A DNA stretch of 64,000 bases from Vibrio fluminensis (GTDB lineage Bacteria > Pseudomonadota > Gammaproteobacteria > Enterobacterales > Vibrionaceae): contig NZ_JADILO010000010.1 in NCBI RefSeq assembly GCF_015278125.1, positions 52,549 to 116,548 on the forward strand, in the 5' to 3' direction. The notes beneath the pieces were generated by a model. It was not told the DNA's origin and did not search any database. It saw only the letters and a program-made list of their open reading frames with translations. Position 1 is the first letter of the stretch; every line of letters starts with the position of its first letter. Both the position numbers and the translations under genes were made by a program. Below, one piece after another: positions 46,109 to 54,568 of this stretch.

Positions 46109-46588
46109 TTAGGCGTCGGCTTGGCTGATAAACCGATAGAGGATGTTGGACTCTTTCCAGCCAGCAATACGGTGCATGGTCGAGGGTGGATGAAGTGTCC
46201 AGTCGTACCAATTATCGAGCGTGAGGTAGACACGCCAAACTAAGGTCGATGCGGTTGAATCAGTAAAGTCGAAAACTAATTCATAAGTAGGTTCTGCTTC
46301 GTGTAAGCGTTCTGGAATAAACGAACCGTTGCGCAGGATTGAGGCTAGGCTAGGAGAGAGCGATTTAGCCGGAGCACGTTGTTCAATTTGGAAAAAATGC
46401 GCAGGATCGTCTTGTTCAACAGGCGCGGTTGAAACAGTAACTTCGATAGGCTGGGTGAGCAGAGGCTTAATGATTGGCGCGACGCTAGTTGTTTGGCTAG
46501 CGAGTGCACTACCAGCAAACAAACAGGCGAGCAGCAGGCTAAGCATTACGCTCACCATACGGCACTGTTTAATCCACTGACAATTCAT
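46109..46588 (-). CDS. vemP: VemP-like secretion-monitoring translation-arrest peptide
   Basis: A 159-residue regulatory nascent chain, the same length I recall for V. alginolyticus VemP. From ATG 46588 the N-terminus is basic, then hydrophobic (MVSVMLSLLLACLFAGSALA), a signal peptide. The C-terminal arrest region reads HPPSTMHRIAGWKESN, then ILYRFISQADA. HRI-x-GWKE is the conserved arrest core in memory of the family. A Gln stands at 156, three residues before the stop. When export is slow, the ribosome should stall here and open the secD2 ribosome site. A longer start at 46645 is rejected, since GTGAG precedes 46588. Confidence 0.88.
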   Translation of the reverse strand: MNCQWIKQCRMVSVMLSLLLACLFAGSALASQTTSVAPIIKPLLTQPIEVTVSTAPVEQDDPAHFFQIEQRAPAKSLSPSLASILRNGSFIPERLHEAEPTYELVFDFTDSTASTLVWRVYLTLDNWYDWTLHPPSTMHRIAGWKESNILYRFISQADA

Positions 46589-46723
46589 ACAATCACTCAC
46601 ATCTCTGATCGCCGCTATCATAAGCTTGCTTTTGGTATTCAACAAGTGGTAGTTGTTAATTGTTGCAAATTAACTATCACGCTGCGTGAAAAAATGCTCA
46701 TCTATGCGGGTGGTTATCTAAGC

Positions 46724-46747
46724 AAAAAAAGCCGCAATGCGGCTTTT
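46724..46747 (-). terminator. Terminator of the M3 peptidase gene
   Basis: On the minus strand AAAAGCCGC-ATT-GCGGC is followed by seven T. It lies about 50 bp beyond the M3 peptidase stop and ahead of the vemP promoter region. Confidence 0.85.
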
Positions 46748-46794
46748 AGTTAGTAAGTATTTACTCAGTGGAAAATATCAATAAAATCGATAAG

Positions 46795-48642
46795 TTAACA
46801 ACCATACTGGCGAGAAATATAACGTTCAAATTGCTCACACATATCCCAGTCAGATAGCTGATTGCTTGCCAAAACGGTTGCACCATCCACCACGGTAATT
46901 TTTGCATTGAGCGGGCTCGGCTTAGTTTGTGTGCGCGTTGCAAGTGCTGCCATTTTGTCTTGTTGCTTTTGCCAAGCTTGTTCTGCGGTTAAGTTACACT
47001 CGTCAGCAAGGTATTTAGCATTGAAGCCTTCGCCAGTCAGACTCTTGATGGTGTCATTGTGGGTTACGCTGTTACCTGGTTGCCAGTAGTGTTCACATAA
47101 TAATGGGCCGATTTCCGGATTGTCTGTAAGGTAACCAAACTTGCCGAGGAAATATGCGCGAGTTTGGTAGACCGCCATGTGCGCTAATAAGTAGCCTTGG
47201 TACGCACACGCAGCTTCGTCAGAAAGTAAGTGTGGAATCGCCATTAATGGACGAGGACTGCATTCTAAGCCAAGAATGTCTTTTTCCATTTGGCGTGCAA
47301 GGTCAGTGACGCGTGCAGGCTGTAACTCTTCATCACTCAATTGATAAAGGGCGCGTTCAAAATAGGGTACAACCAGAATCGAGCGTTCTTCATACGCTTT
47401 GAATGGCTGTTTGCTGGTAGTAATCGCTTCAATGATACTGTCAGGCACTGGTTGACCTTCATGGTTCAGGGCGTAGCGTTTTAGCCAGTCGGCATCATTG
47501 AGTAAGCTGTCGCAGAACATCGACTGGGTTTCAGCATAGGCCATCGAAGTCGGCGCAAACTCAATTGAGAAGCAAGGTGAGTTCTGCTTCATATTGGCAA
47601 AGTGCGCAGCATGTCCGCCTTCATGGAAGAAAGTGTTGATACCGCTATAGCCACTGCCCACTTGATCGGGTTTAGCATTGCTTGTGAAGTTCACTTTAGC
47701 CGCCACCCAGTTACCTTGGTCATAGAATGAGGGGATAGGACCATGACAGAAGCCGTTTTGGTATTTCCCTTTTCTATCGAGCAGGTCGAGTGTCAGTTCC
47801 GCTGCTGAATAGTCGATATTTAAACGACCAAAGGATTCAATCCAGCGGCGTAGCGATTGCGAAAAAGGCACGTACGGGTCAAGGTCGCGCATCGCGTCGC
47901 CAGAGTATGCGTAAACAAAGTTATGTCCTTGTAGTGACTCAGCCCCTTTTTGTTGCGCCAGTTGCTCGAGAGCCTGCAGATGACCAGTGCGGGTACGTTG
48001 CTCGAAGTCATCTAAAATAGAGAACAATTCTTCACTGCTCATATGCTCAGTTTTTTGTACTGAGTAGTCAAAGTAGTTGGCATAACCGAGTGCGCGAGCG
48101 AAGCGGTTACGACGCTTAACCAAGTCAAGAAAGCCATTGCCAAGCAACCATTGCTCTAAATCTAGTAATGCTTGGTGAGCTGACTGGCGAGTTTCTGAGT
48201 TATTGCTGGTTCTAATAGCCGAAGACAGTACGGGCAAAGAGCCTTCCACTTGCTCACCTTTGTCATTGGTATAGAGCATTTGATGATCTTGTTTTGCTTT
48301 GAAAAGCTCAGACTCAAATTGAATTAGCTCGGCTTGTTGCTGCGCGGTTTGTTGATCTTCAATACCGTGCGAGTTAAACACAGCAAGCCAGCCATTTAAT
48401 GCATGGATAGTTGCTTGTTTTTCTTGCTCATCTGCAATTTCATTTGCCAGTTCGAGATAATGTTTCACTTGGCGTAAGTTATCTGCGCGACCAAGAAATT
48501 GTGTCCATTCAGTCTGCGCTTGGGCTGCACCTTGGTGATCATCACTGATCCCCATATAGGTTTCCCAAAAGAAGTCTTCTTTATTGCGATGAATAGCCAA
48601 ATATTGGCGATTCAATTGATTAACAAATTGAGTAGCGTTCAT
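46795..48642 (-). CDS. M3 family (oligoendopeptidase F-like) zinc peptidase
   Basis: A 615-residue cytoplasmic metallopeptidase. The zinc motif is FFHEGGHAAHFA (HExxH form HEGGH, near residue 341), and a third ligand Glu is expected in AYAETQSMFCDSLL (about 372). The helical N-terminal half and length match M3 oligopeptidases. No signal peptide is present. It probably degrades small peptides inside the cell. It is a single gene with its own terminator, divergent from a HAD phosphatase gene. Confidence 0.88.
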   Translation of the reverse strand: MNATQFVNQLNRQYLAIHRNKEDFFWETYMGISDDHQGAAQAQTEWTQFLGRADNLRQVKHYLELANEIADEQEKQATIHALNGWLAVFNSHGIEDQQTAQQQAELIQFESELFKAKQDHQMLYTNDKGEQVEGSLPVLSSAIRTSNNSETRQSAHQALLDLEQWLLGNGFLDLVKRRNRFARALGYANYFDYSVQKTEHMSSEELFSILDDFEQRTRTGHLQALEQLAQQKGAESLQGHNFVYAYSGDAMRDLDPYVPFSQSLRRWIESFGRLNIDYSAAELTLDLLDRKGKYQNGFCHGPIPSFYDQGNWVAAKVNFTSNAKPDQVGSGYSGINTFFHEGGHAAHFANMKQNSPCFSIEFAPTSMAYAETQSMFCDSLLNDADWLKRYALNHEGQPVPDSIIEAITTSKQPFKAYEERSILVVPYFERALYQLSDEELQPARVTDLARQMEKDILGLECSPRPLMAIPHLLSDEAACAYQGYLLAHMAVYQTRAYFLGKFGYLTDNPEIGPLLCEHYWQPGNSVTHNDTIKSLTGEGFNAKYLADECNLTAEQAWQKQQDKMAALATRTQTKPSPLNAKITVVDGATVLASNQLSDWDMCEQFERYISRQYGC

Positions 48643-48810
48643 TTGATTCCTTTACATCTGTGCTCTGAGTCACCGGGTTGTATCGCCGGACAGGTCAACT
48701 TTGTTTAATCATTATGCATATTGCGTAAGTTAATCCCAGCATTAGAGGGTTTACATTCTTGGAGAGATCAAGCAATCTCAATGTCCCAGTTCTATTTAAG
48801 CTATTTCCCA

Positions 48811-49617
48811 ATGTCACAATACCAGATCAAATTTATCGCATCCGATATGGATGGCACGCTACTGAACGAATCTTCTCAGTTATCACCTGAGTTTTATGAT
48901 GTTTACCATCAACTGATTGAAAAGGGCATTATTTTCGCAGCAGCCTCTGGACGTCAGTATGCGAGTTTGCGTAAAACTTTTGCGCCGATCCAAGATGAAC
49001 TGATGTATATCGCTGAAAATGGAACTTTGGTGATGCGTGGTGAAGAGGAGCTGTATTGCTGCCCACTTGGTAATCAAGTTGTCGAAGGGATTATCAACGA
49101 AGTTCGTCAAATCGAGGGCGCTTACATCGTTCTTTGTGGTAAACGTACTGCTTATATTGAAACGCAAGATCAACAAGCGATTGATGAGTTGAGTAAATAC
49201 TACGCGGAATGCCAGTATGTAGATGACTTACTGCAAGTTGAAGACGAGTTTATCAAGATAGCGATTTGTCACTTCGATAGTACAGAAAAGCATGTTTACC
49301 CGATATTGAATGAGAAGTTTGGTGCGACCAACCAAGTGGTGGTGAGTGCTCGTATCTGGTTAGATATTATGCACGCAGAGGCGTCTAAAGGCGCAGCGAT
49401 TGAACATTTGCAAAAAACGCTTGGTTTTACTCATGAGCAAACCATGAGTTTTGGTGATTACTTCAATGATGTTGAGATGCTTAAGTCGAGCTATCACTCG
49501 TATGCGGTAGAAAATGCGCATCCAGAGGTGAAGAAATTGGCTCGTTTTGGTGCGCCAAGCAATATTGATAATGGTGTACTGACCGTGATTAAAGAAAAAG
49601 TGCTTAACGCTGGGTAA
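48811..49617 (+). CDS. Cof-type HAD hydrolase
   Basis: A 268-residue HAD phosphatase with a C2 cap. Motif I is IASDMDGTLLN (nucleophile Asp near 12), motif II is AAASGRQ, motif III is the Lys in HAEASKGAAIEHL, and motif IV is MSFGDYFNDVEML. The family acts on sugar phosphates or flavin-related phosphates. The start is uncertain: ATG 48811 gives normal length; ATG 48781 would add ten residues, with a GGAGAG too far upstream. It ends before a strong terminator. Confidence 0.88.
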   Translation: MSQYQIKFIASDMDGTLLNESSQLSPEFYDVYHQLIEKGIIFAAASGRQYASLRKTFAPIQDELMYIAENGTLVMRGEEELYCCPLGNQVVEGIINEVRQIEGAYIVLCGKRTAYIETQDQQAIDELSKYYAECQYVDDLLQVEDEFIKIAICHFDSTEKHVYPILNEKFGATNQVVVSARIWLDIMHAEASKGAAIEHLQKTLGFTHEQTMSFGDYFNDVEMLKSSYHSYAVENAHPEVKKLARFGAPSNIDNGVLTVIKEKVLNAG

Positions 49618-49647
49618 GAGCAGTGTTTGCCAATGCCGGATAAATTG

Positions 49648-49677
49648 AGCCCTGCCATAGTTGCAGGGCTTTTTTTA
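49648..49677 (+). terminator. Terminator of the HAD hydrolase gene
   Basis: AGCCCTGC / GCAGGGCT arms with a 7-nt loop, followed by TTTTTTATTA. Confidence 0.87.
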
Positions 49678-49968
49678 TTAGCCAATGTGCGTCATTTCAT
49701 TAACGACAAAGCTCTCTACTGCACCCTCAGTCGCGGCGAGGTACTTTTCTATATGAGAGTTTGCCATATGCTGTTGCCAAAGCTCTCTATTGGTCCAATT
49801 TTCAAAAAACAGGAAATGGGCAGGGTTACTGTTATCTTGGTGCAAGTCGTAATTGACGCAGCCTTCCTCTTGGCGGGTGAATTCAATTAGGTTGAGTAGT
49901 TCTTGTTTAACTAAATCAACTTTATCTGGTTTTGCCACAATAATGGCAACGATAGTGAGGTGAGCCAT
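49678..49968 (-). CDS. Antibiotic biosynthesis monooxygenase (ABM) domain protein
   Basis: A 96-residue single ABM domain of the YgiN/LsrG-like type. The ferredoxin-like fold is visible in LTIVAIIVAKPDKVDLVKQELLNLI, TRQEEGCVNYDLHQD and FLFFENWTNRELWQQHMAN with the conserved His. Members are quinol monooxygenases, heme-degrading or stress-related enzymes; this one cannot be placed further. It is downstream of the GlxA-family regulator gene by 72 bp in the same direction and may be its target. Confidence 0.82.
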   Translation of the reverse strand: MAHLTIVAIIVAKPDKVDLVKQELLNLIEFTRQEEGCVNYDLHQDNSNPAHFLFFENWTNRELWQQHMANSHIEKYLAATEGAVESFVVNEMTHIG

Positions 49969-50040
49969 AACGTTCCTTATTTGAGTTTGTTTCGTATAGA
50001 TTTGCTAAGTGTAGAGGTTTTAGTAAGTTCTGCCGTGATA

Positions 50041-51000
50041 CTAGTCGCAATGAAATTGAGAGCGATACTGTTTCGGCGAGACACCAACAATGCGCCGAAA
50101 ATGGTGACGCATACTAACCGCATTATTAAAGCCTGCTTCAATTGCCAATTGTTCAATATTGATCTCTTTGCTTTCCAGTAAGCCTTTAGCTAATTCAGTT
50201 CGCTGACGAATGAGCCACTCTTGTGGCGTAAGGCTCATGCTGCTGCGAAACTTACGATCAAAGGTACGACGCGACATATTGGCTTTCTCTGCCAGAGTAT
50301 CAATTTGGATCGGTTGCGCTAAGTTGGCTTTTGCCCAGTCCAACGCTTGGGAAAACTGATTAGGGACTTGCAGCATCGGGGTATCAACAAATTGAGCTTG
50401 CCCGCCACTACGATGTGCAGAAACGACTAACCTTTTCGCAACTTGATTGGCCGCCTCATAACCAAAGTCTTGGCGAATAATGGCCAGTCCGAGATCGAGC
50501 CCAGCTGCGCTTCCCGCTGAACATCCTAGTTGACCATCAAACACATACAACACATTACTGGCGTAATCTACGCTCGGATATCGCTCGCGGAATTTGCGCT
50601 CGAATGCCCAGTGAGTGGTTGCTTGCTTGTCTTGCAAAAGCCCGAGCTCTGCAAGCAGGAAAGCGCTAGAGCAGAATGAGATGATTCGTTTGTTCTGTTT
50701 GGCAAATTGACAGACTTGCTCCGCCAAATGCGGGTCGATGTCGAATGGGTCGGTTGGCCAACTGGGTACAACGAGCATGTCATAGCTTGCTAAGTCTGCA
50801 ACATACTGGGTTTGCATCACGATAGCACCAGTGGTGGTGATTGTTTGGTTGTTCAGATTCACAATGTCGGTTTGATACCAAACCTTGAATTCAGGGCGTG
50901 GTAGTGCAAATAGCTCAACCGCGCAGCCGAGTTCAAACAGAGAGACGTGCGGGTGCGACAGTATCGCGACTCGGCACGGGGTTGCTTGCTGTTTGGTCAT
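50041..51000 (-). CDS. ftrA: GlxA/FtrA-type AraC regulator with DJ-1/PfpI domain
   Basis: A 319-residue regulator. Residues about 8-190 are a DJ-1/PfpI-like domain (VAILSHPHVSLFELGCAVELF, MLVVPSWPTD, with the nucleophile-elbow region FCSSAFLLAELGLL). Residues about 215-315 are an AraC double HTH (IDTLAEKANMSRRTFDRKFRSSM and IEQLAIEAGFNNAVSMRHHFRRIVG). The protein senses an unknown small molecule. It is divergent from a rhodanese gene, a pairing often seen with FtrA-named regulators. The symbol is by family resemblance only. Confidence 0.83.
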   Translation of the reverse strand: MTKQQATPCRVAILSHPHVSLFELGCAVELFALPRPEFKVWYQTDIVNLNNQTITTTGAIVMQTQYVADLASYDMLVVPSWPTDPFDIDPHLAEQVCQFAKQNKRIISFCSSAFLLAELGLLQDKQATTHWAFERKFRERYPSVDYASNVLYVFDGQLGCSAGSAAGLDLGLAIIRQDFGYEAANQVAKRLVVSAHRSGGQAQFVDTPMLQVPNQFSQALDWAKANLAQPIQIDTLAEKANMSRRTFDRKFRSSMSLTPQEWLIRQRTELAKGLLESKEINIEQLAIEAGFNNAVSMRHHFRRIVGVSPKQYRSQFHCD

Positions 51001-51153
51001 CCATTACCTCGCTAAGCCGTCGTGAAAGTATAGAGTAGTTTTTGATTAACTTGGCTTGATGTTAACGAACATTGACTAGAAAGCCAATGGTTGAAATTTA
51101 ACCATGACGTAATAATGAAATGGTCAATTCGCAAAAGAAAACAAGGAGAGTTT

Positions 51154-51579
51154 ATGTCGAGTGCGGTATCCAGAGTTCCAGCTGCAACTAGCGAGCAAGC
51201 GCTCGCTCACTTTATTCGACTGTTAGAGTTTGAGACAGATTGTTGGGATGTTCATCATGCGATCAGCAATCAAAGGCAAGATTTTGTGTTAGTTGATGTG
51301 CGTGGCGATGAACTGTTTGCTCAAGGTCATATTGCTGGTGCGGTGAACATTCCCCATCCACGCCTTAATGAGAAAAATCTAGTCCAATACCCGCCTGAGA
51401 CTTTATTTGTGGTTTACTGTGCAGGTCCTCATTGCAACGGAACAGAGAAAGCGGCGATACGCTTAGCAAAGCTCGGTCGACCAGTGAAAAAGATGATTGG
51501 TGGTGTCACGGGGTGGCTTGATGAAGGGTTTGAATTAGTGCCAGAGGTGGATTATGCACAAGCTTTAGCCAAAGTATAA
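51154..51579 (+). CDS. Single-domain rhodanese
   Basis: A 141-residue rhodanese-like sulphurtransferase. FVLVDVRGDELFAQGHIAGAVNIPH is the CH2A block (about 49-73). The active-site loop is VVYCAGPHCNGTEKAA, with the catalytic Cys in YCAGPHC near residue 90. VKKMIGGVTGWLDEGFEL is the C-terminal block. The start at 51154 has AAGGAGAG 5 bp upstream; an ATG at 51091 lacks one. It is divergent from the FtrA-type gene and probably regulated by it. The sulphur acceptor is unknown. Confidence 0.88.
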   Translation: MSSAVSRVPAATSEQALAHFIRLLEFETDCWDVHHAISNQRQDFVLVDVRGDELFAQGHIAGAVNIPHPRLNEKNLVQYPPETLFVVYCAGPHCNGTEKAAIRLAKLGRPVKKMIGGVTGWLDEGFELVPEVDYAQALAKV

Positions 51580-51678
51580 TCGCCATGCATAGGGCGCATA
51601 TATGATGTGAAAAAATATCATTGGATGTTTTATTTTTTCATCCATACACTCCGCGCTCTTTTTCTTCTAGGACACAGT

Positions 51679-51858
51679 ATGTTCTCACAATCTTTGACTG
51701 CTCAGTTAACCAGAATGGTGTTGCTGCTTGGCATCACTTTGGTTGCGGTACATCACTGCGAACCTTTGCTTGAGTTGTTGGCTCAGCAAGCGGTTGATAT
51801 GGGCTGCCACCAAAATAGTGGCTCAGAGGGACACTCTTCACACTCTCATCATCACTAA
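51679..51858 (+). CDS. Small protein with one hydrophobic segment and a His-rich tail
   Basis: A 59-residue protein. Residues about 10-25 are hydrophobic (MVLLLGITLVAVHHC), followed by a short helix and the tail MGCHQNSGSEGHSSHSHHH. With two Cys and eight His it looks like a metal-binding or metal-sensing small protein held at the membrane. The start at 51679 has AGGA 7 bp upstream; a GTG at 51607 would add 24 residues. It is 7 bp ahead of the MFS gene and so is probably co-translated with it. I do not recognise a family. Confidence 0.55.
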   Translation: MFSQSLTAQLTRMVLLLGITLVAVHHCEPLLELLAQQAVDMGCHQNSGSEGHSSHSHHH

Positions 51859-51865
51859 GGTTGCT

Positions 51866-53074
51866 ATGAGTATTTTTCGTTTTCCATTATTAGTATGGCT
51901 GGGGATCGGCATTTTGATCACTAGCCTTGGCATTCGCCAATCATTCGGCATTTTCATGATGCCTATTTCAGAGCATTTTGGTACTGGACGTGAGTTCTTT
52001 AGTTTTGCCATTGCTTTACAGAACCTCTTATTTGGTGCTTTCCAACCGTTTATTGGTATGGCAGCAGACAAGTATGGCTCTAAACGCATTATCTTTTTAG
52101 GTGCACTTTCTTATGCGTTGGGTCTCTACTTAACTTCCATCACCAGCGAAGCGAGCATGCTCTATATCTCGCTTGGCGCTTTGGTTGGTTTAGGTTTAAG
52201 TGCGACGAGTTACGTGATTGTACTTGGCGCGGTCGCGAAAGTGGTGCCAGCTGAGCATGCTGCAAAAGCATTTGGCTTGACGACCGCAGCGGGTTCGTTT
52301 GGTATGTTTGCGGTGATCCCCGGAGCACAATGGCTGTTGACCGATTTTGGTTGGCAACAAGCGCTGCAAGTGTTTGCGATGCTGTGTACCATTATCATGG
52401 CGTTAAGCCTGTTTATGAAAACTTCGCCAAAAGCGAACACAGGTGCAGTAAACCAAGTTCAAGATGATCAAACCCTATTGCAAGCACTGAAAGAAGCGTT
52501 TAATCACAAGGGTTATTGGTTGATCCATGCTGGCTTCTTTGTGTGTGGTTTCCATGTAATGTTTATTGCGACGCACTTACCAAGTTACTTAGCTGACAAG
52601 CATTTACCAGCATCAAGCGCTGCAATGGCGTTGGCTTATGTGGGCATCTTTAACATCTTTGGCTCTTACTTTTGGGGCATCATGGGTGACAAGTTCAACA
52701 AGCGTTATGTAATGTCTGCGTTGTACTTGATGCGTACTGTGGTGATTGCGGGTTTTGTGACGCTGCCAATCACTGAAAATACTGCAGCCATCTTTGGTGG
52801 TGCGATTGGTTTTTGTTGGTTGGGCACCGTGCCACTGACTTCAGGTTTAGTTCGTCAAATCTTTGGTGCGCGTTACTTATCGACGTTGTACGGACTGGTG
52901 TTTTTTACTCACCAGGTTGGCAGTTTCTTGGGCGCATGGGCTGGTGGTCGTATCTATGATTATTACGGTAGCTATGAGCCGATCTGGTGGTCAACTGTCG
53001 TTCTCGCGTTTATTGCAGCGCTATTGCATATTCCAATTAATGATAAGCCAGTGGCTCGCTTAGCAATGGCATAA
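51866..53074 (+). CDS. MFS transporter (monocarboxylate/oxalate-formate-like)
   Basis: A 402-residue permease with twelve predicted helices. The first helix is followed by GIRQSFGIFMMPISEHFG, and the MFS loop 2-3 motif reads GMAADKYGSKRIIFLGA; the second half has WGIMGDKFNKRYVMSALYL. The pattern suits the anion:cation/monocarboxylate group. ATG 51866 is chosen; a longer frame from 51728 would overlap the His-tail gene. A terminator follows the stop. The substrate is unknown. Confidence 0.86.
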   Translation: MSIFRFPLLVWLGIGILITSLGIRQSFGIFMMPISEHFGTGREFFSFAIALQNLLFGAFQPFIGMAADKYGSKRIIFLGALSYALGLYLTSITSEASMLYISLGALVGLGLSATSYVIVLGAVAKVVPAEHAAKAFGLTTAAGSFGMFAVIPGAQWLLTDFGWQQALQVFAMLCTIIMALSLFMKTSPKANTGAVNQVQDDQTLLQALKEAFNHKGYWLIHAGFFVCGFHVMFIATHLPSYLADKHLPASSAAMALAYVGIFNIFGSYFWGIMGDKFNKRYVMSALYLMRTVVIAGFVTLPITENTAAIFGGAIGFCWLGTVPLTSGLVRQIFGARYLSTLYGLVFFTHQVGSFLGAWAGGRIYDYYGSYEPIWWSTVVLAFIAALLHIPINDKPVARLAMA

Positions 53075-53115
53075 GCACTGGGCTTATTATTAGGTTAATC
53101 ACTAACCGATTTGAA

Positions 53116-53146
53116 GAGAGCTGAGTTATACTTAGCTCTCTTTTTT
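53116..53146 (+). terminator. Terminator of the MFS gene
   Basis: GAGAGCTGAG / CTTAGCTCTC arms (one G-T pair) with a 5-nt loop, followed by six T. Its position just before 53168 shows that the TauE gene does not start at the TTG at 53111. Confidence 0.87.
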
Positions 53147-53167
53147 ATCTCTTATTGGTTCCCATCC

Positions 53168-53902
53168 ATGTTTTCCGAGTGGTTCACCTCAGAAGCGCTA
53201 TTGGCTGCGCTGCTGATCTTTGTTGGTTCTTTTGTTCAAACCTCAATAGGTTTTGGTCTCGCGATTGTTGCGGCACCTTTATTGTTTTTTGTTTCGCCGA
53301 TCTATGTACCATCACCAATTGTCATGGTCGCCCTGTTTATCTCTATCTTAAACGCCTACAAGTACCGTAATAATGTCGAAATTGGTGGGCTGAAAATGGC
53401 ATTAATTGGGCGCGTGCCGGGATCGATCGCTGGTGGCTTGCTGCTGGTATTGGTGTCAGGGGATGTGTTGGCATTATGGCTGGGCTTTTTGGTGTTGCTT
53501 GCTGTGGTGGTAAGCCTACTACCATTTCGTGTTGAGCCAACGCCAACACGTATGGGAATTGCTGGCTTTTTCTCTGGTTTTTTTGGTACCAGTTCTGCGA
53601 TTGGTGGGCCACCGATGGCGCTGCTTCTACAGCATCAAGAAGCAAACCAACTACGCGGTAACCTGTCAGCTTTCTTTGTATTCAGCTCAATGATTTCACT
53701 TGCGGTGCAAGCTCCGGCAGGCTTTTTAACTTTGCATCATATTTGGATTACTATTCCGTTGATTCCTGCAGGCTGGCTTGGCTATCAATTGGCGCGTAAG
53801 ACGACAGACAGTTTGCCGAAAGAAAAAATCCGTATCGGTGCGTTACTGCTATGCTCGATAAGTGGGGCCACCGCAGTATGGCAAGGTTTTACCTCAATAT
53901 AA
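53168..53902 (+). CDS. TauE/SafE family sulphite/anion exporter
   Basis: A 244-residue inner-membrane protein with about eight helices in two repeats. The repeats are seen in FVGSFVQTSIGFGLAIVAAPLL and FFSGFFGTSSAIGGPPMALLLQ. TauE proteins move small sulphur- or carbon-containing anions such as sulphite or sulphoacetate. The ATG at 53168 is taken because a terminator occupies the earlier part of the frame. The rhodanese, MFS and TauE genes in a row hint at sulphur-compound handling, but this is inference. Confidence 0.85.
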   Translation: MFSEWFTSEALLAALLIFVGSFVQTSIGFGLAIVAAPLLFFVSPIYVPSPIVMVALFISILNAYKYRNNVEIGGLKMALIGRVPGSIAGGLLLVLVSGDVLALWLGFLVLLAVVVSLLPFRVEPTPTRMGIAGFFSGFFGTSSAIGGPPMALLLQHQEANQLRGNLSAFFVFSSMISLAVQAPAGFLTLHHIWITIPLIPAGWLGYQLARKTTDSLPKEKIRIGALLLCSISGATAVWQGFTSI

Positions 53903-54070
53903 TTCATATCCAGTTCATGTTGGCTGTGGATAATGGCGATTAACGGATAATATTTTTCTGCATATGAGCCACATAATAGGTGGGATAAGCTATAGTCGCT
54001 CTCGACTTCTATACTAATTTACATTGCCTATGTAAGTTATTGCCAGTTTTTACAAAGAGGGTTTAAAACT

Positions 54071-54502
54071 ATGCGCACATTAGGAAACATCATCTGGTTT
54101 ATCTGTGGTGGTGTGGTTATGGGATTGATGTGGTGGCTATTTGGTTTGCTGGCATTTATCAGTATTGTCGGTATTCCATGGGGCCGAGCTTGCTTCGTAA
54201 TGGGTAATTTTTCATTCTTCCCATTTGGCCAAGAAGCGATTTCTCGCGATGAACTGACCAATGAAATGGACATTGGCACCAGTCCTCTCGGTGTGATTGG
54301 TAACGTGATTTGGTTCTTGTTGGCTGGTGTTTGGCTTGCTATTGGTCATATCTTATCGGCGGTAGCGTGCTTTGTTACTATCATCGGTATTCCATTTGCA
54401 TTGCAGCATTTGAAATTAGCGGTAATTTCACTCGCGCCAATTGGTAAGACCGTCGTATCAAAAGAAGAAGCGGCAGCGGCGCGTTACTCACTTCGCAAGT
54501 AA
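54071..54502 (+). CDS. yccF: YccF family inner-membrane protein
   Basis: A 143-residue membrane protein made of two YccF domains. The repeated pattern NIIWFICGGVVMGLMWWLFG, ISIVGIPWGRACF and NVIWFLLAGVWLAIGHILSA, ITIIGIPFALQHLKL is visible. AGAGGG precedes the ATG. Its function is unknown in general. The stop codon lies inside a 14-bp tandem duplication, and a terminator follows. Confidence 0.9.
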   Translation: MRTLGNIIWFICGGVVMGLMWWLFGLLAFISIVGIPWGRACFVMGNFSFFPFGQEAISRDELTNEMDIGTSPLGVIGNVIWFLLAGVWLAIGHILSAVACFVTIIGIPFALQHLKLAVISLAPIGKTVVSKEEAAAARYSLRK

Positions 54503-54516
54503 CACTTCGCAAGTAA
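54489..54516. repeat. 14-bp tandem duplication across the yccF stop codon
   Basis: CACTTCGCAAGTAA occurs twice head to tail (54489-54502, 54503-54516). The first copy carries the last yccF codons and the stop, so the second copy is an untranslated duplicate. It probably arose by slippage. Confidence 0.75.
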
Positions 54517-54538
54517 CATAGTCTGCTAAATTGATTAG

Positions 54539-54568
54539 AAGCCGTTAGTCAGTGACTAACGGCTTTTT
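54539..54568. terminator. Terminator between yccF and the convergent gene
   Basis: AAGCCGTTAGTC / GACTAACGGCTT arms with a 3-nt loop, followed by TTTAG on the plus strand. Confidence 0.83.

Noticed and set aside
53111..53167. Longer N-terminus for the TauE protein from a TTG at 53111
   Set aside because: The added codons form the arms of the MFS gene terminator, so the upstream frame is not a plausible start.
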